From the NCBI GenBank assembly GCA_026992215.1, contig JALXAI010000356.1, forward strand, positions 1 through 5,064: a DNA stretch of 5,064 bases, given 5' to 3'. The DNA is from Desulfobacterales bacterium (GTDB lineage: Bacteria > Desulfobacterota > Syntrophobacteria > B119-G9). Below are positions 1 through 4,767 of this stretch, one piece after another. The first letter of the stretch is position 1. Every line of letters starts with the position of its first letter. The notes beneath the pieces are model-generated. The model had not been told where the DNA came from and ran no database searches. It saw only the letters and a list, made by a program, of their open reading frames with translations. The position numbers and the translations under genes are program-made.

Positions 1-124
1 ACTCTGGACACTGAGTGACATCCACACCTGCAAGTATGACGTTATCAAGTCCACTCTCAACGAACTGATATTCCTTTTTCCCAGATATCAAGTTGGTATT
101 GCCACAAACAGGGCATTTATCCAT
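1..124 (-). CDS. YgiT/MqsA-type zinc-finger antitoxin, N-terminal fragment
   Basis: Only the first 41 codons lie in the window; the gene continues past the left edge. The protein begins MDKCPVCG, giving a CxxC pair at residues 4 and 7, and a third cysteine at residue 39 in a TQCPE context where the second CxxC pair is expected to begin. This spacing is the N-terminal zinc-binding domain of YgiT/MqsA-type antitoxins, which fold around one zinc, bind the toxin, and often carry a C-terminal helix-turn-helix that binds the operon promoter. That C-terminal half is not visible, so a short zinc-finger-only form is equally possible. The ATG has a strong ribosome binding site 7 nt upstream and starts 25 nt after the restored stop of the DUF4258 gene, the usual toxin-first arrangement. 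The pairing with DUF4258 supports an antitoxin role. The family call is fairly secure; function in this organism is inferred. Confidence 0.75.
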   Translation of the reverse strand, partial: MDKCPVCGNTNLISGKKEYQFVESGLDNVILAGVDVTQCPE

Positions 125-131
125 GTCTATG

Positions 132-138
132 TCCTCCC
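132..138 (-). promoter_or_regulatory. Ribosome binding site of the YgiT-type antitoxin
   Basis: GGGAGGA on the minus strand lies 7 nt before the ATG at 124. It is much stronger than anything in front of the toxin gene, which fits the antitoxin being translated more efficiently than its toxin. Confidence 0.7.
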
Positions 139-149
139 AGGATCGTTTT

Positions 150-454
150 TCAATATACGGTAACAATTAATATCGATCTATGGCTAATAATTACGGTAAC
201 GGCTGTTGCCTCTCCGCTATCAATTGTATGGTCCATGATCTTAATTTATATTGCTCATGCTCCTCGCTATATTCTGGTGGTTCTTTAACAACACCGTTGG
301 ACAAGACTGCTAAAAGATCGTCTATGGTAAGGTTTCTTTCCTTCATCCTCGTTCTACAATGCTTTGAAAGCACGACATTACCTGTGAGCCTTACAATATC
401 TCTGATAACCCTGGTTGTTTCATCGGGTTCCAGTCGCTTGTTTCTTCTTAACAA
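150..454 (-). pseudogene. DUF4258-family toxin gene with a 3' frame shift
   Basis: The uninterrupted frame runs from a TTG at 454 to a stop at 191 (87 codons). Residues 28-60 fit the DUF4258 family: VVLSKHCRTRMKERN with the conserved His (H32) and the RMxER motif, then a short helix and GVV. The end of this frame (QLIAERQQPLP) does not fit the family. Another frame, open from 245 and covering 236-150, encodes MDHTIDSGEATAVT followed by VIISHRSILIVTVY and a stop at 150-152, which is the expected beta-strand C-terminus. Adding one base near 236-248 joins the halves into a protein of about 101 residues, normal for the family. DUF4258 proteins are predicted RelE-like toxins often paired with YgiT-type antitoxins, as here. 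Start: no ATG or GTG is available upstream in frame before a stop; TTG has only a weak AAGAGA before it. A sequencing error instead of true inactivation cannot be excluded. Confidence 0.75.
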
Positions 455-467
455 TTGATTGTCTCTT

Positions 468-497
468 AGTGTAACATGGTGTTACGATTTCTATCAA
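468..497 (-). promoter_or_regulatory. Candidate sigma70-type promoter for the toxin-antitoxin pair
   Basis: On the minus strand TTGATA (492-497, five of six matches to the -35 consensus) and TACACT (468-473, four of six matches to the -10 consensus) are separated by 18 nt. It points at the DUF4258 gene. The predicted transcription start, near 461, would leave only a few bases before the TTG at 454, so either that message is nearly leaderless or the real promoter lies further upstream. The position is otherwise sensible because the integrase ends just upstream at 551. Confidence 0.4.
471..485. promoter_or_regulatory. Inverted repeat overlapping the promoter, candidate autoregulatory operator
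   Basis: GTAACA-TGG-TGTTAC is a perfect 6+6 inverted repeat with a 3-nt spacer. It sits between the candidate -35 and -10 boxes and overlaps the -10 by three bases, so a bound protein would block transcription. The geometry (6-bp arms, 3-nt spacer) resembles the palindrome bound by E. coli MqsA, as I recall it (TAACCT-N3-AGGTTA), though the arms share only TAAC. Autorepression by the zinc-finger antitoxin is an inference. Confidence 0.45.
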
Positions 498-550
498 GAC
501 AAATTATCCATACGACCGTTTAACCTAAATAGTTTCTTGCTTACTGTTTT

Positions 551-1292
551 TTATCCCACCAATTCTGTAACAACGTTGCCTGCCTGTCTTACTGCTTCAT
601 CCCGTAGGTGTGCGTAACGTTGTGTCATTTGAGGTGATTTATGAGTTAATAGTTTCTGCAGGGTGTACATATCCACCTTACCGCTGCTGGCTAACATACT
701 CGCGTAGACGTGTCTTAGTCCGTGCAATGCCCGGAAGTCTTTTGGCAGTCCGGCCTTTTCCTTAATGCGGTTTACCGGTCTCTTAATGTCGGTTCTCTGC
801 TTACCGCCACGACCGGGGAATACGTATTCACTGCCTGTTCTTTCCACCCGGTTCAAAACGTTCCTGACGGCGTCATTTAGTGGAATTGTTTGATCCACTC
901 CGCCTTTCGGGTTCCTTATGTGGATAAAACGGCGTTCAAAGTCAATATCGTCCCACCTCAGCCTGAACAGTTCGCCTCTTCTCATTCCTGTATATAAGGC
1001 CATGAGCATAATTTTTCCTGCTGGGGGTGTTCGTCGTCCTCTATGGCCTTAAGCAGTCTTTCCAGTTGTTCAGGTGTGAGATCTTCTGTTTCCTCGTTGT
1101 TGACCCGGGGCATCTGAATCTTAAATTTTATTCCCTCACACAGGTTTCTGCTAACGCCAAAATTGATAATCCTCGCAGCAATTCCAGAACATTCCTTACG
1201 GTAACAGGGCTACTCTTCTTCAGCAGGTTCACCCGAACTCTGTCTATGTCGAGGGGAAAATGACAAACCTCAGGCGGATGTTTTCGTGAAAA
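551..1292 (-). pseudogene. Tyrosine recombinase (phage-type integrase), N-terminally incomplete with two frame breaks
   Basis: Residues 1-152 of the uninterrupted part (1009 to 551) are a complete catalytic domain. Arg in TGMRRGEL (R10), Lys in NPKGG (K35), the HGLRH box (H96, R99), His in LLTHKS (H123) and the nucleophile in MTQRYAHL (Y132) are all present, and the C-terminus looks natural. Homology continues upstream in other frames. Bases about 1170-1012 encode IINFGVSRNLCEG through the LTPEQLERLLKAIEDDEHPQ linker. Bases 1292 to about 1172 encode DIDRVRVNLLKKSS and VRNVLELLR, part of the core-binding domain. Each junction needs one added base: near 1168-1175, and in a five-base A run (minus strand) at 1012-1016. 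The first roughly 100 residues of a full integrase are not recognisable, and a TGA at 1293-1295 closes the frame. Such enzymes integrate or excise mobile DNA. This copy looks dead, or was misread twice. No attachment site is visible. Confidence 0.85.
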
Positions 1293-1434
1293 TCACTCCA
1301 AGAATATTTTCATAGACTCTTGAAAATGGTTCGCTAAGCAAAATCGAAAACGCAAAAGGAAGATAGACACTAGTACCTTACCGCTGTTTGCTGGATTGGT
1401 TCAGTTCTTTCGATATTAGACAACGCCGTGAATG
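1256..1434. other. Unassigned block between the broken integrase and the M3 peptidase
   Basis: This stretch of about 180 bases carries no start-to-stop gene I can support. It lies where the integrase N-terminus should be, yet no minus-strand frame resembles one. A plus-strand frame beginning CAA at 1264 stays open for about 50 codons apart from one TGA. It contains a strongly basic run (KQNRKRKRKID) and ends at a TAG near 1418. Minus-strand frames are also long and open, for example one containing LLSEPFSRVYENILG. This openness may reflect composition only. It could be a fragment of another repeat or mobile element that replaced the integrase 5' end. I do not recognise it. No clear terminator for the M3 gene is visible within it. 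Confidence 0.35.
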
Positions 1435-2907
1435 TTAATCCTGATTGAGTTGGACTTTGTCAAGTTGTTTCACAAGGCTGCGGATATCAAACTGCTTCCC
1501 CAGCACTGACTCTGTAAAGCTCGATAAATCGATACTGTTTCCGCGAAACCACCAATCCTTCAGGGTCTTCCATGCCCCGGTTTCCATAAACCACCTGTTT
1601 CCATGGGTATCTATTAAGTATTGCTCCATTATGGCGGCTCCAGCAAAACCCTGAAAGTAATCGAGGCTGTAAAAGTCAGGCATGAGGTCAAAAAGATACG
1701 TGTCCGGTTCATACGAAAAACCGGTTTCTCTTTTCATTACCTCAGAGTAGTATTCCTTCGCTTCCATGAAATCGACGTTGTCAAAATTTCTTGTTTCTAT
1801 CAAAAGCTTTGCGGCATATCTTCTCGTAAGGGTGAGCCACTTTACACGGTGAACCTGCGAGATTATCCTGGCTGTCTCCGGTGGAAGTTTTATGACGTTT
1901 TCCAGGAAAGGCTCGGACATGCAGGTCTTTTGCAGCAAGAAAGCGTAGCTTTCCGCCAGCGCCGCCGAGTGAAAAAAATCCTTGTCTTCCACGGGTAACT
2001 CCGGGTTCGTGTAGAGAAAGCTGAGTGCGTGGCCCAGTTCATGGAACAGCGATTCCAGGTCCAGCCAGCCCCTCAGTTCTCCTGCAATTACGTGAACTTC
2101 ACCCGGTATTTCAACAGGGACGCAATAACTCTGGCGTCCTGATGTTACTTCGTGGATTTTGAGGCTATGGTTGTTTTTGATGAAGATACCCGTATTTTCG
2201 AAAAACTCGCAGACCCGGGATAAATCGAATCCACGTGGAAACAGGGAATCGAGGTATCTGAGCCCCAAGATATATATGGCGTCGAACCTGGATGAATCTT
2301 CCAGGGACTGCCCGGTTATGTCCGCGACCAGCGGGGAGATGCAATGAAAATACTTTTCCCTGGTCCTTTGCAGAAAATCTTTTGCCCGTTCGGCTTCGCC
2401 TGGAATGGAAATGCCTCTTTTCTTCTCGTTGTAATCGAGGTAGCTTTTAAAGCCAAACGTATCTACGAGGATGCTGATGATTGCTTCCCAGGTTGCATGG
2501 CTGAACTGCGTTAAGAACCTGCAAAGAGCTAGAAGTTCCCTGGCCAGAGTCTTTCTGTCCGTGGCATCAGGCGCGTTCTGGCACCAGTTTATGGCGTCAT
2601 TGAAGGGAATCACGTTGTCACGAACGTAAGCCTTGGCGCCGCTCATCCAAGTTGTCAGCATGGCCTGGAAAGGTTCGGCTTTTGTTCTGACCCAGTGGTC
2701 TACTGCCTCGTAATAAAGGCGGAAGCTGCCATTTTGGTTTTCTATGACTTCTTTCAACTCGACGAGCTGGTGCGGCTCGAAAGAAGCCGCACAGATATCG
2801 GTGGGGCTTTGCCCGAGTTGTAAAGCCAGGTCCCGTTTTCTCCTGTTAACGGTGAGAGAATAAACTTCTTTTAACCATTCGTTGTATGACCACTTCTCCG
2901 ATTCCAT
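1435..2907 (-). CDS. M3-family zinc metallopeptidase (oligoendopeptidase-like)
   Basis: A 490-residue protein with the zinc motif HELGH at residues 289-293 inside LESLFHELGHALSFLY, and a likely third zinc ligand E319 in ALAESYAFLL. The gap from the first His to this Glu (30 residues) matches family M3. A C-terminal DFYSLDYFQGFAGA segment (about 411-424) matches the place where M3 enzymes carry substrate-binding Tyr/His residues. The N-terminal 250 residues are helical and poorly conserved, as usual for the lid of these enzymes. M3 enzymes cut short peptides, normally in the cytoplasm; no signal peptide is seen. The frame could start at a TTG at 2925, but ATG at 2907 has GGAAGGGA 4 nt upstream, so I choose it. 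The gene is single, divergent from the complex I operon and functionally unrelated to it. The exact subgroup and substrate are unknown. Confidence 0.8.
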   Translation of the reverse strand: MESEKWSYNEWLKEVYSLTVNRRKRDLALQLGQSPTDICAASFEPHQLVELKEVIENQNGSFRLYYEAVDHWVRTKAEPFQAMLTTWMSGAKAYVRDNVIPFNDAINWCQNAPDATDRKTLARELLALCRFLTQFSHATWEAIISILVDTFGFKSYLDYNEKKRGISIPGEAERAKDFLQRTREKYFHCISPLVADITGQSLEDSSRFDAIYILGLRYLDSLFPRGFDLSRVCEFFENTGIFIKNNHSLKIHEVTSGRQSYCVPVEIPGEVHVIAGELRGWLDLESLFHELGHALSFLYTNPELPVEDKDFFHSAALAESYAFLLQKTCMSEPFLENVIKLPPETARIISQVHRVKWLTLTRRYAAKLLIETRNFDNVDFMEAKEYYSEVMKRETGFSYEPDTYLFDLMPDFYSLDYFQGFAGAAIMEQYLIDTHGNRWFMETGAWKTLKDWWFRGNSIDLSSFTESVLGKQFDIRSLVKQLDKVQLNQD

Positions 2908-2911
2908 GTTT

Positions 2912-2919
2912 TCCCTTCC
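2912..2919 (-). promoter_or_regulatory. Ribosome binding site deciding the M3 peptidase start
   Basis: GGAAGGGA on the minus strand ends 4 nt before the ATG at 2907. It lies inside the six-codon extension from the TTG at 2925, which has no comparable site of its own, so the ATG is the better start. Confidence 0.65.
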
Positions 2920-2945
2920 ATGCAATGTGGTGGTATGATCGTTTC

Positions 2946-2966
2946 GTTGTATGGTCCTTTTACAAC
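2946..2966. repeat. Inverted repeat upstream of the M3 peptidase
   Basis: GTTGTA and TACAAC form a perfect 6+6 inverted repeat with a 9-nt spacer, 39 nt upstream of the peptidase ATG. Its location suits an operator for the peptidase, but no regulator is known and a 6-bp arm can arise by chance. Confidence 0.3.
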
Positions 2967-3014
2967 AGAGCAGGGATTAGAGCCAGAGGTTTTTTAGATG
3001 GTCGGAGCGGCATT

Positions 3015-3044
3015 GTGAAATATTTCACCTGATCCGGCTCAGGT
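3015..3044. repeat. Perfect 14-nt palindrome abutting a 6-bp hairpin
   Basis: GTGAAATATTTCAC (3015-3028) is a perfect palindrome of the kind bound by dimeric repressors. It overlaps by two bases a second repeat, ACCTGA-TCCGGC-TCAGGT (3027-3044), a 6-bp stem with a 6-nt loop followed on the plus strand by CTTTTC. That T run is too short for a confident terminator. The site lies about 110 nt upstream of the M3 peptidase and about 360 nt upstream of nuoA. Confidence 0.4.
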
Positions 3045-3158
3045 CTTTTCAGATTATGTCTTCGTAATATGTTGAAATTATGGATGTTTTGCGAGTGGCT
3101 ATAAAACCTGGCTGTTTTCAGCCCCTTTGTTTTCGGGTGCAAGACAGTTGAAGATCCA

Positions 3159-3181
3159 GGCCATGTTTTGAAATCATGGCC
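3159..3181. repeat. Inverted repeat GGCCATG-N9-CATGGCC
   Basis: A perfect 7+7 inverted repeat with a 9-nt AT-rich spacer, in the middle of the divergent region. There is no T run on either side, so a terminator is unlikely. It could be a protein binding site or a small hairpin. Confidence 0.4.
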
Positions 3182-3246
3182 ACAAAGCTCTGTAATTCTC
3201 AGGTGTTGTAAATAGCTCCGTGAGTGTGGGGCTTATTTAACATGAG

Positions 3247-3266
3247 AACTTTAAAACGTGAAAGTT
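3247..3266. repeat. Inverted repeat just upstream of the candidate nuo -35 box
   Basis: AACTTT-AAAACGTG-AAAGTT forms a 6-bp AT-only stem with an 8-nt loop, running into further T residues. It ends 5 nt before the TTGACA at 3272, a position suited to a regulator of the complex I operon. The stem is weak and its significance is uncertain. Confidence 0.25.
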
Positions 3267-3271
3267 TTTGC

Positions 3272-3301
3272 TTGACATTCAGCCGGTTTTATGTGAGAAA
3301 T
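3272..3301 (+). promoter_or_regulatory. nuoA: Candidate promoter of the nuo operon
   Basis: TTGACA at 3272-3277 is a perfect -35 box. The matching -10 is poor: TGAGAA (16-nt spacer) or AGAAAT (18-nt spacer) are the best options around 3294-3301. This would leave a leader of about 95 nt before nuoA. The weak -10 suggests activator dependence or that the true promoter lies elsewhere in the 495-base region. Confidence 0.3.
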
Positions 3302-3390
3302 GCCAAGGCAAGAAAAGCTATTCGTTTTAGGGGTATTAAGAAGCAATTTTTCGCATCCTTCAATTTTGGGCAAAGTATTCATAGTGATCT

Positions 3391-3397
3391 GGGAGGA
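3391..3397 (+). promoter_or_regulatory. nuoA: Ribosome binding site of nuoA
   Basis: GGGAGGA ends 5 nt before the ATG at 3403. It selects this ATG over the in-frame ATG ten codons later at 3433. Confidence 0.75.
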
Positions 3398-3402
3398 ATA
3401 AG

Positions 3403-3783
3403 ATGCATCCTGCCTCCGTGTACACGGATTTCATGTATATCTCGATTTTTCTCTTGGTTGCGCTAATTTTCGCAATCATCCCTATCATCATTTCGTATCT
3501 TATCGTAAAGCGAAGCAAGGGTGTAAAAAGGGACGAAACCTATGAAAGTGGTATGGAGCCCATAGGGCCGGCGTGGGTGCAGTTCAGTATAGCTTACTAT
3601 ATATTTGCCCTGATTTTTCTCGCCTTCGACGTGGACGTGCTCTACCTGTTCCCCGTGGGCCTTGCTTACGGGAATTTTCATATAAGGGACTTTGTAGAGG
3701 TAGTGATATTTATAGGTATCCTTTCTTTGGTCATAGTATACGCGTGGCGAAAAGGAGTGTTTGAGTGGCAAAAAAGATTATAG
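3403..3783 (+). CDS. nuoA: NADH-quinone oxidoreductase subunit A
   Basis: A 126-residue integral membrane subunit of respiratory complex I, next to the quinone tunnel where the peripheral and membrane arms meet. Three membrane helices are visible at about residues 12-35, 60-84 and 97-115. The family signature is present: YESGMEPIG (47-55) in the first loop, then FDVDVLYLFP (75-84) at the end of helix 2. The usual form is FDVE, so the second acidic residue is Asp78 rather than Glu; D76 is kept. Length is normal for NuoA. A strong ribosome binding site precedes the ATG. It is the first gene of an operon and overlaps nuoB by 19 nt, with the nuoB ribosome binding site inside its last codons. Expression is probably driven from the divergent region upstream. 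Confidence 0.95.
   Translation: MHPASVYTDFMYISIFLLVALIFAIIPIIISYLIVKRSKGVKRDETYESGMEPIGPAWVQFSIAYYIFALIFLAFDVDVLYLFPVGLAYGNFHIRDFVEVVIFIGILSLVIVYAWRKGVFEWQKRL
3751..3757 (+). promoter_or_regulatory. nuoB: Ribosome binding site of nuoB inside nuoA
   Basis: AAAGGAG lies 7 nt before the GTG at 3765 and within the nuoA reading frame. It fixes the GTG as the nuoB start and implies that nuoA and nuoB translation are coupled. Confidence 0.7.
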
Positions 3784-4310
3784 AGCCCCCTGTAGTACAG
3801 TTTGCTCTCCTGGAAGATGTGCTAAACCTTGCGAGGGCCAACTCTCTGTGGCCGATGACTTTTGGTCTGGCATGCTGCGCTATCGAGATGATGGCGGCAG
3901 GCGCATCCAGGTTTGATCTTGATCGTTTTGGTTTTGGTGTATTCAGGCCTTCCCCCAGGCAATCGGATCTTATGATAGTTGCCGGGACCATCTCAAAGAA
4001 AATGGCTCCCACCATTCAGACTCTGTGGGATCAGATGCCCAACCCGAAGTGGTGCATAGCCATGGGAAACTGTGCAATATCCGGCGGGCCCTTCGAGTAC
4101 GACGGGCAGTATGCGATAGTTCCGGGAGCTGACCTGATAGTTCCAGTGGATGTTTACGTGCCGGGGTGCCCTCCGCGACCCGAGGGTTTGATCCAGGGCA
4201 TATTGGCTCTTGAAGACAAGATAACAAAAGGTGAGAAGCGAAATATATTGAGAAGATTTTCTCGTTTTGGGAGTGGGAGAAAACATGCCTTTAGACTCAT
4301 TAAAGAATAG
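3765..4310 (+). CDS. nuoB: NADH-quinone oxidoreductase subunit B (cluster N2 subunit)
   Basis: A 181-residue peripheral-arm subunit of complex I. It holds the terminal [4Fe-4S] cluster N2, which passes electrons to quinone at the interface with NuoD. All four ligands are visible: the tandem pair C37-C38 in GLACCAIEM, C103 in GNCAISGGPF, and C135 in VPGCPPRPEG. The PVDVYVPGCPPRPE stretch is the most conserved part of the family. Between C103 and C135 there are three more residues than in E. coli NuoB (PFEYDGQYAIV in place of a shorter loop). The C-terminus is short and basic. Translation starts at GTG with a good ribosome binding site; no ATG is available near the N-terminus, and the MAKK start fits the family. 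It overlaps nuoA by 19 nt and nuoC by 26 nt. Confidence 0.97.
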   Translation: MAKKIIEPPVVQFALLEDVLNLARANSLWPMTFGLACCAIEMMAAGASRFDLDRFGFGVFRPSPRQSDLMIVAGTISKKMAPTIQTLWDQMPNPKWCIAMGNCAISGGPFEYDGQYAIVPGADLIVPVDVYVPGCPPRPEGLIQGILALEDKITKGEKRNILRRFSRFGSGRKHAFRLIKE

Positions 4311-4767
4311 CATCGGAAATAAGTGCCCCGAAGCAACCATTGGAGAAAGCGATCATTCAAAGACCGGGTGTTTTCTTAACATAGAGGTTCCTGCAGGAAA
4401 AATCAGGGATGTGGCCGAGGTGATGCTTGATGAGCTTTACTACCTGGAAGCAATCACCGGCCTTGATTTTACTGACGGTCTCCAGGTTCTCTACCACTTT
4501 AACAGGTACGAGACCAGGGAACGGGTGGTGGTCAGAGTCAGGATTGCCAAGGGTGACAATGTTCCCACGATATCATCGGTGTACAGCGGGGCATTGTGGC
4601 ACGAGCGCGAAGTCCATGATTTCTTCGGGATCGAATTTGAAGGTAGCCCGGATATGAGGCCTCTTCTTATGCCCGAAGATGCTGATTTTCATCCGTTGTT
4701 GAAAGAATTTGGTAAAGTGAACGCTTATCATGGGATGGAAGAGATTTATGGCGATGACAAACAGTGA
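4285..4767 (+). CDS. nuoC: NADH-quinone oxidoreductase subunit C (30 kDa type)
   Basis: A 160-residue peripheral-arm subunit that packs against NuoB and NuoD in complex I and carries no cofactor. The family signature lies at 105-132: WHEREVHDFFGIEFEG followed by SPDMRPLLMPED. In most homologues the residue after the last Gly is His (GHPDLR); here it is Ser121. The protein is stand-alone, not fused to NuoD as in E. coli, and is towards the short end for the family. The frame is open from a TTG at 4267, but ATG at 4285 is preceded by GGGAGA 4 nt upstream, so I choose it. It overlaps nuoB by 26 nt and nuoD by 14 nt. The last residues (EEIYGDDKQ) are acidic. Confidence 0.93.
   Translation: MPLDSLKNSIGNKCPEATIGESDHSKTGCFLNIEVPAGKIRDVAEVMLDELYYLEAITGLDFTDGLQVLYHFNRYETRERVVVRVRIAKGDNVPTISSVYSGALWHEREVHDFFGIEFEGSPDMRPLLMPEDADFHPLLKEFGKVNAYHGMEEIYGDDKQ

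Larger units (their letters stand above)
2908..3402. other. Divergent intergenic region without a supported gene
   Basis: About 495 bases lie between the M3 peptidase (minus) and nuoA (plus). Short open frames here lack ribosome binding sites and have unconvincing amino-acid content. What it holds is regulatory-looking: inverted repeats at 2946-2966, 3015-3028, 3027-3044, 3159-3181 and 3247-3266, and a TTGACA box at 3272. It must contain the promoters of both flanking transcription units. No tRNA cloverleaf is seen, and none of the hairpins is followed by a convincing terminator T run. Confidence 0.6.

Noticed and set aside
180..458. Plus-strand open frame opposite the DUF4258 gene
   Set aside because: It is antisense to recognisable DUF4258 sequence, rich in Ser/Leu as expected of a shadow, and has no ribosome binding site.
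1005..1020. Programmed ribosomal frameshifting in the integrase at the A run
   Set aside because: A -1 slip there would join the frames, but no canonical slippery heptamer is present and a second upstream break remains unexplained, so mutation or sequencing error is simpler.
1027..1263. Plus-strand open frame opposite the integrase linker and core-binding region
   Set aside because: The minus strand here encodes recognisable integrase segments in two frames. The plus frame has no family features and is a shadow.
3027..3050. Rho-independent terminator on the plus strand
   Set aside because: The stem is only 6 bp, the T run is four bases and interrupted, and no plus-strand gene ends upstream of it in the window.
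2960..3142. Minus-strand open frame of 60 codons in the intergenic region
   Set aside because: It starts at a TTG with no ribosome binding site, has no recognisable domain, and its composition looks like translated non-coding DNA.
3224..3466. Plus-strand open frame of 80 codons running into nuoA
   Set aside because: It has a GTG start without a ribosome binding site, overlaps nuoA by 64 nt in another frame, and covers the candidate promoter. The nuoA start is far better supported.
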